Shown here in pieces: positions 39,501-51,883 of a stretch of DNA of 64,000 nucleotides. The notes beneath the pieces were generated by a model. The model saw nothing but the letters and a program-made list of their open reading frames with translations, did no database searches and was not told where the DNA came from. Every line of letters starts with the position of its first letter. Position 1 is the stretch's first letter. A program made the position numbers and the translations under genes. The DNA comes from Setaria digitata. Lineage: Eukaryota > Nematoda > Chromadorea > Rhabditida > Setariidae. The stretch covers positions 186,001 through 250,000 of the forward strand of contig RCAB01000027.1 of the NCBI GenBank assembly GCA_003640385.1. Direction: 5' to 3'.

Positions 39501-42500
39501 ATATTCGTATCACTTAATTTTTTCTGAAAAAGATGTCGGTTTATTCCGGAATTAGTTGTCGAAAAAATAGCGATATGAAATTTCTTAGTCCTGCTGTTTT
39601 TTTAGTAATAAATGCTGAGAATGCGGTACACCGCTCGAAAAAATTCGCAGCAATGGCAGCACGTACTCGTCGAGAAGCACTGAAGGAAATCGCTGAAAAT
39701 TTTGCTTCTACACACCCAAATGATGGGCCTGCAAAAATTGCAAGTGAGAATCATTTACTTCTATGTTATTAGGAGTATCTAATCTTACCTATTTTCACGT
39801 CATTAGTAAAATATGGAAGTCTGAAATCGGTTTTATAATTGCTTGTCAGTAAAATATAAATTTTTCATTACTTTAGGCCGATTTTTGGTTGGATCGGTGA
39901 AACGGAAAGAACGATCATTACCACGGCCAACGTTAAGCGAATCGCTACACGGAGCCCTTTCTTGGCTTGTTGAAGTTCACGATCATTCACAAAACCAACC
40001 TATCACCTGTGTTTTAGGTGTATCTGGTGAAACCTTTGCTATTTTGGAAATGCCATCTGGTGAAGTTATATTTGCAATACCCACACATTCTATTATTGGT
40101 TGGGCCAATATGGATTCAGGGTACACGTCTTTCTTTTTTTTCCTAATAAATTGTTCCGTTCTGTTAGTTGCCTGAGTTTCGGGTTAGTATTGATGACCTT
40201 TATGGCAGTGTTCCGACATTTGGAACGGAGCTAAAAGCCGGGTAGATTTTAAGTGAGAGATAAAAATTAAGAGCGTATTTTTATTTCTTCTGAGCAACTA
40301 AAATTGATTCAGAAATTCTGTACCAGCTGCAAAGTTGTGATTGCTTATGACATGTTACATTATGCAGCACTACACCACCTTTTGTGTCAGTACAAATTTA
40401 GGATATATGATCGCTTTTTTTTAGATTAAAAATTTATTTTGATCATGGAGATATGCTGCTGTTAAGATGCTGTACAACTGACAATAGTGATCGGGAATTA
40501 ACTGCTCTGATACGACGTCTTGAGTGCGTTACCAAAGGTATTGTAAGACTTTTTTTTTTTAAATTTTAAGCATCTTTAGCTATAATTATTTTTTTAAAAG
40601 AGATGTTCCACACATTCTTTCGTACTTTAAATCTTGATTATAATGCGCTAAATTTATTTTATGACTGCTGTTCTTCATGCTTTGTAATTCCTCTTTCTTG
40701 GCATGGCATAATGTAGCATTTTTGTTGCTTTAACTATAATCATTATATTATTACCTAGTGTGTCGCGTTTTAATCTTACATTTTGTAGGTGATGAAGCTA
40801 AGGAAGTGGTTTATCGACGTGCACGAACTTTCGACAATTTGGGCTTCCATGTACAGGAGGAAGGTGTTGTTACTGATGTGGAGATGTATCGTACAGCATG
40901 GCGATGTGGCCTTAGACAAGGATCGCGCATTGTTGAGGTTGATTAGTTTAAAATTTTAGTTGAAGTTGATTGAGTCGCCAAAGCTTTGGTGGTGGAAAGC
41001 TGTTATTTCTGAAAATCAGCTGCTTCTGTAACTGCTATGGAATATGATTAAATTGATAAAAAAAAGAAAAAAAAAAAAAAAACTTCTGAAGTGCTCTTTC
41101 TGTTTCTCACTCTTCAAGGAGATTAAGAGAGGTTGTTTGTTTTTTTTTTTCTCTTTATCTCTCTCCAAATTCACCTATCATTTAATTATATCCCTCTTGA
41201 TCACTTTTATTTCAAACATGTTTTGTAGAAGATGAGAAGGAATGAAGTAAGTAAGAATTTGCAGATTGAAGGTATGCCAATCGTTACGCTAAGTTATAAG
41301 GAAATTTGTAATTTGATGGCACATCGGACCTTGCTTCGGCTGATTATGATTTCTCCGGCATCCGATGGGTCACCTCGTAGAGGGTGTGCTGATCCACATT
41401 GCCCAGCTGTAAGCGTTGATGAGCAGTTATTGTTGACTCCGGAAGCATTTGCAAAACGAAAAGTGAAGTAGAGTTCTTTTTATCGCTTTTTAAAGCCATA
41501 ATATCTCATGAATTTTGGACCTTATACAACTATTTCTTGATCTCTAGTCCTTATTAAAACATCGAGTTTATGGGGATTCATCAGATACCGCTCTACTATT
41601 CATTTGTGCATAAATTCACTTTCTTATAAGATATTAATTAACTCCTGTTCCTTCCTTGAAATGCCGTTTAGTAGTAGATATTGTGAACTGCTTAAATGTC
41701 CGTTTGAATTACTGATAGCAGTTAATAAATTTTTTGGCGCAGTGAATTTCCAGCTATCATGATATTTTTGAAAACGAACAGCTTCATACGCTAAATAACT
41801 GGGAGGAAACTAGAAAACAGTCAAGCAATTTTGAAGATGGGCCGATTGCAAAAAACAGGCATACTGTAAGTATTTCTATCATCTGATTGTAGAGTCTGCA
41901 CTTGCTTCATTTTTGATACTAATGATCGACTTTATCGTTCTTCATGTACTTAGTTCATTTTTCCTATAGAATTTTCCAATCTTCCAGAAAAAAGTTGTTA
42001 AATTCTTGTTTAAATTAAATAAAAAATAAATAAATTGAATAGGTGGCATCTCTTATTACTTTCCTGATCATTGAGCATCTCAGTCGGCTCCACTTGATTC
42101 TAAAGGACCTCATTTTATAGGTCGCAAAATTTACGCATCAAGGGAGACTTAGTTATCCTGCAAATGTTAAGTATGTTTTTGCAAAATTTTGCAATTTAAA
42201 AGACGAATTGAAAATTATATCAAGTGCTGGGTTCAACTTAAACTTTTGGGTTTTAAACATGCTCTTTGCATAACAGGGAATAAAGGCAAAAATTGTCCAG
42301 ATATTATTATAACTTCCACAAAATGAGAAATTCGATATGCTGCTTTCACATATACTTTGTAGTGTGGTAGTGGATCCATCACATCCCAGAGCTGTTAAAT
42401 GGAAAACAATGAGTAATTGTCTCTATGAATCCACTTACAAAATACAGGTAGCTCCCTTTAAAATTCATTAAGGAAGAAATTTAAATGCAATTGGTCTAAA

Positions 42501-43629
42501 TATCACAGTTTTCCAAATCATTACTTAGATGATTGAACTTCTCAAAAGCACATCAAATTTTTGCTCCGAATTCCATACTTGCTAATTTTATAATTTGAGC
42601 TCCAATACATTTGTCGAGATCCTTCTGAACATATCCTTTTTTATCAAAAAAAAAAACAGTCCAGTGAAACTTAAAACCTATTTATGATGAAAAAAAGATA
42701 TGGTTTGAAAACTAGGAAGTTTTTGTTTTTAGCAGGTGTTTTAGAATGCTTCCAAAGGAATAATCGTCCTGAAAGTACATAATTCAGAAAAGGAAACTGA
42801 TCTTTTTCAGGGTCAACTGCAGCGTGTTCGTTCTGAAGAATTATTAACTTCATCTACAAGAAACTACTGCACCCATTCTGTAAATCTAATTTTCAGTAAA
42901 ATCCAGGGTTTCTAATAATAATTTCGCTCAGAGATTTTTTAAATTTAATATTGAAAGACAGATTTTCATATCTGGTATAAATTTTCTATTGGGATATTTT
43001 CGATTCTTGAAAATCTTTTCAACAAGGATAGTAAATTGAAACATTTCGAACTTGTGCTTAAACAAGAGGATCTTTTAAATTTTTCTTTAGTGTGGTGGCA
43101 GGCATTTTGAAGGAAAATAGCGGTCATACTGAAATAAACTACATCTTTCTGGGACTGATTATATTGTGTTCCATTCGTTATCGGTGCAAAAATACAGTCT
43201 TACAATTTTCTTTTGATTTTAGCAACCGAGAAGCGATGTCCATGACTGTAGCATTAATCCTCTACGTGAAATGGAGCAGTCTGATAAAATGGTTGAGAAA
43301 AAAAATGCGGAGTTGGTGAAGAGCCAGGAACAGTTACAAAAATCATTACGGGAAAAGCAAGCTTTGGAAGCTATGATTTCGCGTTTGAAAGAAGAACTTA
43401 CCAAAGCAAGTTGACAACTTTTACCTAATTGATTTTCCCACCTTGATTCATTATCCTTCCTATCATTAACAACCTAATGCTTAATTTCAGTGCTTAATGT
43501 AAACTGAAAACATTGATAGCACTTCTTAAAATTCTTAATTTGCAGGAGCGACGAGCACATGAAATGACGAAACTTGAACTACAAAAACTGCAAAAATATT
43601 TCGAAATGGTACCAAATGTATCCCTGTAG
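33593..43629 (+). CDS. SIPA1L: SIPA1L-type Rap GTPase-activating protein (RapGAP, PDZ, coiled coil)
   Basis: Twenty-four exons total 1,068 codons: 33593-33714 (uncertain first exon), 34143-34240, 34547-34681, 35034-35172, 35342-35496, 35657-35837, 36577-36662, 37178-37302, 37582-37770, 38062-38140, 38588-38790, 38927-39084, 39295-39401, 39606-39743, 39877-40120, 40425-40537, 40789-40937, 41265-41467, 41754-41865, 42121-42170, 42363-42447, 42811-42879, 43223-43405 and 43546-43629. The RapGAP region (residues about 277-640) shows [46 protein letters not shown] and RHIGND, whose Asn (residue 513) is the expected catalytic thumb. The PDZ (about 758-830) has NLGFHV and RQGSRIVE, and is followed by DGSPRRGC. 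The C-terminus (981-1068) is a heptad-rich coiled coil. The order matches SIPA1L/SPAR proteins, which switch off Rap1/Rap2 at junctions or synapses. The last intron uses a GC donor. Confidence 0.9.
38246..38268. repeat. 23-nt poly-T tract in an intron
   Basis: An uninterrupted run of T within the RapGAP intron 38141-38587. It is a likely site of length error or polymorphism and has no evident function. Confidence 0.9.
43406..43545 (+). other. GC-AG intron in the RapGAP gene
   Basis: The coiled-coil exon ends at ACCAAA followed by GCAAGT, and the next exon follows a TTTGCAG acceptor. Only a split before GCAAGT keeps both sides in phase 0. Using the nearby GTTGAC as donor leads to a stop after a few codons. 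Confidence 0.7.
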
Positions 43630-45006
43630 TTTAAATCACTAAAATTTTATAATTGCAGTGAAATGATAACTACGTTATATGTTTTCATCATATTGCTATC
43701 TATGTATCCACATGATCTTTGTTAGGATCCGCGATTTTGTGCAGATTTCATTACTTCTGTTTTTCTTTTTTTTTTTTATAGAAATTCAAAAAGTTGTTGC
43801 GCGTTCAACTTTTAAGAGTATTGAAATTTAAATTTTTTTTTTAAATAGATCTTCAGCATCCATACATTTATTTGAACTGTAATTATCTTAAAATTAAATA
43901 GAGAGAGTGATATTTAAATATCACTGTCTTAAAATTCCGGTGGATTGGAAAAAGTTGTTCATTTCTTTCTTTTTGTTTATAATTCTCCGATCATATCCTC
44001 GTCGTCTTGTTAAAAGTCCTAAATATATTTTAAATAAATTTATAATTGGTTATTCTGTCATCTGTTTATAAATAAATTTTTAATTTTTTACAAAGTGGCT
44101 TTACAGAAAAAAACGAAAAGAAAGTCCCATGGAAATATGAGAAATAACGATATCTTGAAGTAGTGACCCGTAGAAGTGCTGCTGTTTTTCTTTTTTTTTT
44201 TTGTAGAAGCTTTTGCACTCTTGTAATTTCTGCCTCGTTTTTTATGAAATCTCTATTCATCCCTTTTTAAGAAAAACATCTATATTTGTTGCCACTTTCC
44301 TCTTCACTTGTATTATATGTAAATGAGGGAAGTGCTTGTTGGCATGCAGTTTATTTCAAATTATAGGGCAGTTAGATCATTCTTTCCTACCGTAATTAGT
44401 ACTACAGATACAATTAGATCAATTACTGAGGTGTGAACTGTACCTTTGTGAAACTTTTTCTGCTTAAAAACAAAAAAAAAGTATCAGACAGCAGCTTATT
44501 TACTACAATTTGTTCAAATTAAGTATTAAGTTTAAACTTCACCGACACTGATTGCAATGAGAAATTTAGATTCATTCTGAAGTGGTACTTGAATGCGGTG
44601 AAAAACGAGAGAAGAAAAGAATTAGAAATTATAAGAAACAAGTACCAGTCATGTATTTTTCTCGAGCACTGTTCGGATTACCACGCAATGTTAGTTATCT
44701 TTCTGCTAGCAGATAATACACGATGATGAATTTGAATTTTTTATTGCAGTGGTAGGGAATAGCAACCAGTGGACCTCAACGTTGTGAAAGTCAATATGTT
44801 GTCACCGCAGTTTGAGAATATTCCAGTTCAGTGTACTCTATTGTCCGAATTTCAACTAATTCTTGACCTGAAAATGAAAATTGAAAACTTTCTATTCCAA
44901 TAATATTTCCCCACTATTCCTTAATGTCTGTGGCATTCAGTGATGTTCGATTAAAAAAATCTGCCATGGTAATATTTGATATTTCCATCGAACTTTCTTG
45001 TTTCAG

Positions 45007-45770
45007 TGCTCTTTGCATTCAAGCTTTGTAACAGTTATAAACTGGAGATCACACAAATGCTGCAGTATCACAGCAAAGTTCGTAAGAATTTTAAACAGAT
45101 AACATTGCTTTTGATTAAAAATCTCAAATCTCACAGACTGTGCTAAATTTCTTTAAATGAAAGGACTGGTTGTATTATTTCAGTTGATTCATTAAAAAAC
45201 AAGTATTAAACAATGAAGTTAATCGTTCCTGAAGTTAATCATTAAATCAATTGTCCGAGCAATCTTTTAAGCAGCATATGTTCATCCAGGCTACAGTGGT
45301 CAGGATTAAAAGGACTATGGAAATAACAACACATTTTTTCCCAAGATTCTTGTGGGCCTTAACAATAAAAGTTCCATTGCTCTTAATAAATTAAATTTGT
45401 TTTTTTCATAAGTTCAAATATTGTATTATCTAGTAAACCGTGAGGCCAGGATTGGAGAAAGCAAAGTGATAACTCTCTTATGCTTTAATTTAGAATAATT
45501 CAATAAAGGGAATTAGCAAAAATTTCAGCATTATAAAAAACTCGTTAAAAGTTCCTTGTATTTCAGATACACAAGCTTTGTGCGGAAGAATATCAGGAAT
45601 CCAGGAATTCATTCTTCCGGAATCTCATTCCCTTCAAAATGACATTTACTGAATCCCAGACAGTAAATGATGTTTCTCAATCCATATCAAACCTTAACCT
45701 CGAAGATAACACTGTGCCAATATTATCGAATGACGGAAAGGCGATTTGGACTTCGAAAACTCATTCTTAA
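45007..45770 (+). CDS. two phase-compatible exons of an unrecognised, possibly truncated gene
   Basis: 45007-45081 lies between TTTCAG and GTAAGA and is open in phase 0. 45567-45770 follows TATTTCAG and is open in phase 0 to TAA. Joined they give 92 residues, including RSHKCCSITAKF, KMTFTESQTVNDVSQSISNL and ILSNDGKAIW. No start codon or domain is visible. The next 160 nt continue in another frame with stops, so this may be the 5' part of a decayed gene. Confidence 0.35.
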
Positions 45771-46838
45771 CAAATGCAGAATTTGATTAAACATTTACTA
45801 TTAAAAATCCAATGCAGACACTAAAGAATCATTATGCTGTTGAAAAGATTTCGCAGGAAAATAATGTGCAGAAGCTTTTTTCCAAAGAGTAGCCAGGCAG
45901 AGGGAATACAATCTTGAGTAAAAATCAGGTAACTCTAGCTCCCTATATTAGGACAAATTCTGACCGATATTGCAGCAACGACAAAAAATACTTGCATGCA
46001 AAACAAGTTGATGAAAAGAATTAACTGTAATGGATATTTCAATCCGTCGTGCGCCTGATTTCTGTGATAATTTTCGTAATATCCCCCTCCCTCCCCAGCT
46101 GCTTTCACCATTCTCGGATGAAAACTAAAACTTCTTCGTCAGTCACACAAAAATGAAAAGATTTAGAAGTTCTCAAGTTAGGATAACAAGATAAAGCAGA
46201 TTGTACGATGAAATCAAGAGTAGAAGTGATAGTTTAGTACCTTTCCATCGAAATTTAATTTGGAAAAACAGCAGAATACTGGATTCTGCGGATATCGTTC
46301 TTTGGAATCCTTGTGAACTGAGCAGAGAGGATGTTATTTAGGAGACAGAAGGATTGGGATAAGAGCCTCAGGGTATTGTGACAACCTTTACTGAAAAGAG
46401 TAATCTTTCACTTTATGGTGCTAATTGGGGTTCGTACAGCTCAGCGCTTCGTCATTCTCTTCTTCAAAGAGAATTGATGAACGGAAGACTTTGGTACAGA
46501 TAAGACTAACGTCTTTAAGTGAAATGGCAAATATCTCAAATGAAGTTGCCTAAAAAAAAGATGATTTAATAAAAATGGTTTAAATGGAACTGGTTTAAAG
46601 TTTACGAATTTGACAAGAAAGCTTGAGTGGACTGAAATCGCTAATCACTTCCTTCGCTACGTGAATTATAGACGGAAGCCTGGAAGGAAAAAACAAAAGG
46701 AGTTTGTTGAGACACTGATAATGCCAATACCGATATTTAATCCACCTCCTGAACATCCGATTTTAGAAAAAAGAACAGATAGAGAAGACTAGTCCGAACA
46801 AGGAAGTGAAAGTTTTTTTATCAGACCAGGTAAAATAT
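45771..46838 (+). pseudogene. decayed coding stretch with in-frame stops and frameshifts
   Basis: Coherent protein-like sequence continues but is broken. 45788-45928 reads KNPMQTLKNHYAVEKIS with a TAA before it and a TAG after it. 46237-46503 reads NSRILDSADIVLWNPC, hits TAG at 46339 and TAA at 46360, then continues GIVTTFTEKSNLSLYGANWG. 46610-46838 reads EWTEIANHFLRYVNYRRKPG and MPIPIFNPPPEHPIL, then a TAG at 46790-46792. Two stops in 88 codons is far fewer than chance in this AT-rich DNA, which suggests recent decay. Parent family unknown; the short exon-like pieces at 47121-47210 and 48.8-49.7 kb may belong with it. Confidence 0.4.
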
Positions 46839-47120
46839 CTCTTTTAGATCTATTTCGAAAACCTTGAAGAAATACCATCTCAGCATAAAAAATAACGTTT
46901 GTTATGTATTCATTAACTTCATCATTTTAAGTGTTCATTATATTGAGAAACTTCTTTAATCTTCCATTTTCTTTTATTTGTATTTATTTGTTTCATTCGT
47001 ATCGTTAGTAAATAGCATTTCTGTAAACAAGTATCTCTAGTATTCGGTGTGAAACCTTCTGGTCTTTTAGGCATAATGAATTAAATGATAGCTTGAGGAA
47101 ACAGAAAAAAAAGATTGCTA

Positions 47121-47210
47121 ATGGAATTTGATGAAGCCCTGCTTAGTACTTTAAAGTTAAACGTAGAAAAGCATTTATTCAGATTTATGTTAAGGAAATG
47201 TGATATATAA
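47121..47210 (+). other. 29-codon coding-like fragment
   Basis: The ATG ORF MEFDEALLSTLKLNVEKHLF continues to a TAA at 47208. Charged and helical in composition, it is too short to judge alone. It could be part of the decayed plus-strand gene around it. Confidence 0.2.
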
Positions 47211-47349
47211 ATAAGTTTCATATGATAAGTGGTAAAAGGGCGAAATGTGGAGAGAATGGATATGCCAATTATTGCTGGATCATTGGATCATTTAATTTGA
47301 TAGGCATTGTGGGAGAGGTGCTTCATTTTCCAGACTCGGTTGAAACTGC

Positions 47350-47650
47350 TCATTTACCACCACAGCCACCGCAGCAGCAACAGTTGCCCCTGAAACACCT
47401 TCGGATTTTCATATTTGTATCCTCCTTTCCTACTCCCTAAAAGGTCAAATAAAAAGAATGTTAGGCACAAGTCTAGTAAGAGAGTAGAGAGTGAAAAGAA
47501 GTCAACTGTTGGCAAAGTAGGCTGGCTACTAAAGCGTTGAAGAAAAGGCGAAAAGACTTACCCGCCGCCAAAAAAGATCGCTTGAGTAGTTGTGAGTAGG
47601 AGTAGCAGAAGGAGGATATAGCGAATAATCCGTGAGTCCGAAAGTGACAT
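47350..47650 (-). CDS. 42-residue secreted Gly/Cys-rich peptide
   Basis: Two exons: 47650-47562 and 47389-47350, joined by a GTAAGT donor and a TTTCAG acceptor in phase 2. The first exon encodes a textbook signal peptide (MSLSDSRIIRY, a run of eight hydrophobic residues, TTTQA). The mature part is only about 18 residues, IFFGGGGNCCCCGGCGGK, with five cysteines and nine glycines. The IFF start after the cleavage site and the CCCC block are shared in style with the plus-strand gene at 51884. Function unknown; antimicrobial, cuticle-linked or metal-binding roles are possible. An alternative acceptor near 47429 would give a different, tryptophan/leucine-rich tail. Confidence 0.6.
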
Positions 47651-48776
47651 GTCGCTGTTCTGGAGATGTGCAATATGACTTCTGTTTCCAGAGTGAAGTA
47701 TTTAAAGAGAAGATGTCTAGTAGGATTCAACAAGATCCACCCCGAAAGTTGGTATAATTCCTTGGTATTACTGTCAGCAGTGAAAGGGAGGGTGGATCTT
47801 TTCAGAGGATTTCTAGAGCTAATTCCCTGACGGACCGTGGGATAAGACAAATCCGCCAATTCACTGAGAGCAATAACGAAAGTTTCGCAGAATCTGAATG
47901 AAGTGGTATTCTTTCAATCACTGATATCATTAATTAATATGCATTTTGCACTTCATTTGTTAAATCCCGATAATTTCTATGAGAAGAATTCGAATTTCGT
48001 ACAAGCAAACGGATTTCTGATATTTTTACTAATACCATACTGCTCCTCCGATCTCATCCGCATTCATTATCATATAGAATCCAACGAACTGAACTGATAA
48101 GTACATTAAATTGTTAAGAGTATCTAATATTTACTCTCGTCTTTCACAGAAAGAGGGAAAAAGTCTGTTGGAAACTTTTAAACTAAATATAGGCTGTTTA
48201 CAGTGGTTAGATGATTTTTTAAAGAAATTAAGACAGCAAGTCACTTGTGTATTATAAGTGGACGATTAAAGTCAACTGATGTAATTTAAATTTTGCAAAA
48301 ATTCTTGAATTTTGAATTTTGTTGCTCACGAGAGTTTTATGCTCTTATTTAGCTGTAGTGTCCTATGTTCTAAAAAGTAAATCTGAAGTCCAAACTGAAA
48401 GTAAATCTGAAGTTTTCTGGAAATTCCAATATTTAATATAACAAAGTGCATCCCTCCCAAAAGATACATTCTTACAGTTTGAACTTTCATTATTGCGTCT
48501 TCTGCTTAAATAAGTAAGCCTGCTTCTTTATATTTAAATCGCCTTCCGTAATACCCTTTTTTTATTAGTTTAAATGAATGCTATAATTAATTAGCATAAT
48601 AACAGGAGCAATATGATTGTCCTTAACAAATTCAGCTGAAAATACTCCCATCAGTTACAAGACCTGCATGAAATCAAGAGGAAGGTTCAGGTGAAAAAAT
48701 GATTTTACTAAGATCTTTTTTGCAATAATAATGTAGCCACAGAATCTAAATTTCACCGAGGAACTTTAGTTTGCAG

Positions 48777-49703
48777 TGGGCTTTGGCTTCATGATCTATT
48801 GTTTTAATAAGAAACAAATTAAACGATTTGTTGAATTGTATCAGAATGGAGAAATTCTTGAACTGATCGATGTAAATGAGGCTTTGGATTTAGATAATGT
48901 TGAACGTGTTTTCATGCCTGCTTCCAACCTTAGCTAATAGTATATATTATTATACCTCTCGAAGTATTTTTCAGCTTTCTCGTTTTCATTCGAAATCCGA
49001 ATAGAGCAAGAGTGTTAATTAGAATGATTTTGAGGTTAAGCTATGTGGAAAGGTTTGTTTGTCTCCCCATCTGTCACTTGCTGCATCCGCTCAAAGACAC
49101 GATATTAGAGGTGATATCTTGAATGTCAGTTCTTATTACAGCAGAGAACATTGTTTAACTTAGTAAAACCAGAAGGATAAAGAAATTGGGTTGTGGTAGA
49201 GAAAAGCGAATCTGAAGGATGTTTTGTCACATCTTATTTAATATTAAAATGGGTTTTAATCTTGCATGATGTGAATGAGACGCAGCAATAAATTAATTGG
49301 ATTTAATAAAATCTCAGCAAATGGAGGACAAGTCAAAATGAAGAATATCAGGAAGATGAAATACGAATTCTATTAGCTATTGTTTCCCGTAACAGTGAAC
49401 AGGAATCATTTAAATACATTTTGTAAAGATGAATGCGAAGGGGTAAGAGGGGGGTAAGAGGAAGTCATTACAAATAGGGTGAAATAAATTGATGTTTTTT
49501 TGAAATATAAATTCTTAAGTAAAAGAAAAACACGCTGACTAGTTAATACCAAAAGCAGACCGATGAAGATACATTGTGACTTTTAGAGCTAATCTGGAAG
49601 GAGCTAAAATTTGAATCCTTTCCAATTCGTTTGAAGAAACGTAAAATGCAGGAAATTTTGAGAAAAACTGCCAATATTAATGTCTTTTTGCTTCTATGAA
49701 ACA
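48777..49703 (+). other. coding-like fragments (unassigned)
   Basis: 48777-48937 follows a TTTGCAG acceptor and reads MIYCFNKKQIKRFVELYQNG then EILELIDVNEALDLDNVERV to TAA. 49318-49426 reads KWRTSQNEEYQEDEIRILLA then IVSRNSEQESFKYIL to TAA. About 49588-49703 reads ELIWKELKFESFPIRLKKRK then MQEILRKTANINVFLLL to TGA. Composition is protein-like, but the pieces do not join in phase. They could be a broken gene or exons of a gene whose other exons I missed. Confidence 0.25.
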
Positions 49704-50265
49704 TCTGAACCAGACCTCAGTTGAAGGTCAGAGTTCTGAATCTTTAATTTGGAAAGTCTTAGAAGCTGAAATAAATTATAATTGTTGTTGACCTTACTCG
49801 ATGGTTACTAATTAGCCATCATCGCATCAAATCTGTTGCAAAATTAATAGCATCTCTTCGATAAAATGTCTGATAATATACAACAAATTTAATTCAATCC
49901 TACTTTTATTTATGAAGTTTACCAATGAATAAATCTTTCAGTTTTAGCATTCACTTGCAAGCTAATTTCTCCCTAAGTAGGACAAAAATTAAGTAATTTG
50001 GTGACAAAGCTGCTTCGAGAGTGTAAATTGAATGTGGTGGTAATACATACAGAAACAAGGTTTTACACCACTGCCAAATTTAAATTACATTAGGAATAAT
50101 CAACATTAGGCTCGAAATGACAAACTTCATTAGCGTGATAACATCATGGAATGAAATAAGCCTAGAATGGCCAAATAGCATTCCACAGTAACAGTTGCTA
50201 ATTGTAGAATAAGGACAACAAGAAAGTAGACTTTATTCCTCTGATGACACTTCCCATCTACCTAG

Positions 50266-50697
50266 TCAGATGTCCTGGACATCGGAGGAGATTGGTGGAG
50301 GAGTCAGAGAAAGAAACAAAAAGTTCGCTGTTTTAGCAGTGTCGTCTTCAGTGTTGTCCACATTTTCCACGTCTTCTTCGCTGCAACCTCTTTCACCTTT
50401 GCAACCTGAGGTACCATTCGAACCATCATGTTGACATTCTTCATCACCTTCATCATAACTACCACCACTTCCAATGTTACCACTACTCTCTCCACATCTA
50501 ACACCGTCTACTGCGACATCTTTGCAGCGACAGCAGCAGCCACTGCGATTGTTCCTGAAAGTGATTCAGAATATTTGAATACAAGCATCTAAGTCTAGCC
50601 GATCAAGAAGACGAAGGGCTCACATTTTATCGAAGAATAGCGTTTCCATCTGGTGTATGATGAGAGTAAGCATCAGAAGATGAGTGAAGTGAAGCAT
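50266..50697 (-). CDS. secreted Cys-rich acidic protein, same cluster
   Basis: Two exons: 50697-50624 and 50554-50266, phase 2, 120 residues. A TTTTCAG acceptor 32 nt before the ATG fits trans-splicing. The N-terminus MLHFTHLLMLTLIIHQMETL is a signal-like hydrophobic segment. At the exon junction it reads NNRSGCCCRCKDV, then a Gly/Ser/Asp/Glu-rich part with spaced cysteines (GSGGSYDEGDEECQ, SGCKGERGCSEED), and a threonine/asparagine tail. The placement of the intron just before the Cys block is the same as in the plus-strand gene at 51884, which supports common ancestry. No known domain. Divergently oriented to that gene across 1.2 kb. Confidence 0.65.
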
Positions 50698-51883
50698 AAA
50701 TCTGGAATGAGCACTCCAATTTAGGTTCCCTGAAAATAGAAGTAAAGTTTGAATTAGAGAAGTTAGTTCAGCCAGTTGACAGGGTGCTTTTGAGAGTAAT
50801 CAGCAGCGTCCTCGTGAGACCGGTATGTCTACGGTGTCGGCCCCATTTAAATTTTTAAAGTAATTAACTTTTATGTCTTGAATTATTAAAGGAAATTATT
50901 CAAGTAAAATGGCATTTGGATTTCCAACTTGTAGTTTCTTTGTTGTTTGAATTTCTAATGATTGAATTGGGAATATTTTCAACGATTTTCATATTCCTTT
51001 AATTAGCTACAGAGTAGATATAGAAAAGTGCGGTTGAAAATAGTTCATCGATCAATTATTATGTCCAGTTTTCAGCAAATTGCCTTGTAGCGAGACCACT
51101 ATAGAATTTCACAAAATAAAGAAATTTTATAATATCTCAACAAGAATACCCACTTAGTGTTCTCCATCTCGTCATTACTTGCCCTAGCCGAAGCATCCCG
51201 TATCAATGTGATGAAAGCTAGCACTGCGGACTTTTTCCCTTACGTCACTCTACAGCTTGTACAGTCGGGTCATAGCCAAATGATTTAGAGCAGTCCAAAA
51301 CAAAAAATAAAAGTTTTTAACGTCTGCTTCAAAGTGGCATTTCCAGCACCTACGAGATATTCAAGCTGCACAAATTTTCTCAATCGCTACACGTGGAAAC
51401 CACTCAATGCTCAGCAGTGAGTGGTTCGGAGAGCAGAAATCTCAGAGGCATTTATTCCTCACAGAAATGTTTTCTTCTTATCAGCAGTGTGCATTACGAT
51501 GGCAGGCACGATCCAGATAGATATGGTGATAATAGTTCGTTAAAAATTCAACGTTGATGCAACCTGTTGAGGAATGGAGAAGAGCGATGAAGCTAACAAA
51601 GCATTAATTTGTGTGTTGGACATAATCCCTTCATCGTCACTACTACTAGTAATCATTGATTTGATATTTATCAGTACTTCCACTAGCTTCTTCACGAATT
51701 TTGTTAGTCATCTATCAGCTTGTAATGTTTTTGGAAGGGTTATTGAATGGACTTGGTTTTTCTCGGTCAGAAAGATTCTGTTACCTCAAAAGTTTGGAAG
51801 GTCGGGTAGGACCTTGGTCAGACAACTAAAGCAGAGAGGTGAATAGCGTAGAAATTAAACTCATTTTCAGCTACTGATGAATC
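50698..51883. promoter_or_regulatory. divergent intergenic region between two secreted Cys-rich genes
   Basis: This must hold the promoters of both flanking genes. GATA-type elements are visible (TTATCAG at 51478-51484, TGATAA at 51527-51532), which in nematodes often mark gut or epidermal genes; with such short motifs chance is possible. No gene is seen, although the plus frame 51574-51843 is open. Confidence 0.35.

Larger units (their letters stand above)
43630..47349. other. region downstream of RapGAP with coding debris
   Basis: 43.63-45.0 kb is AT-rich and shows nothing firm. From 45.0 kb, coding-like fragments appear on the plus strand (listed separately). No intact gene was recognised. 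Confidence 0.4.

Noticed and set aside
43092..43319. Plus ORF of 75 codons before the coiled-coil exon
   Set aside because: It does not join in phase to either neighbour; the coiled-coil frame in the same DNA does.
50304..50504. Minus-strand Val/Met-rich ORF
   Set aside because: Off-frame reading of the secreted Cys-rich exon; the other frame has the signal peptide, matching splice phase and Cys block.
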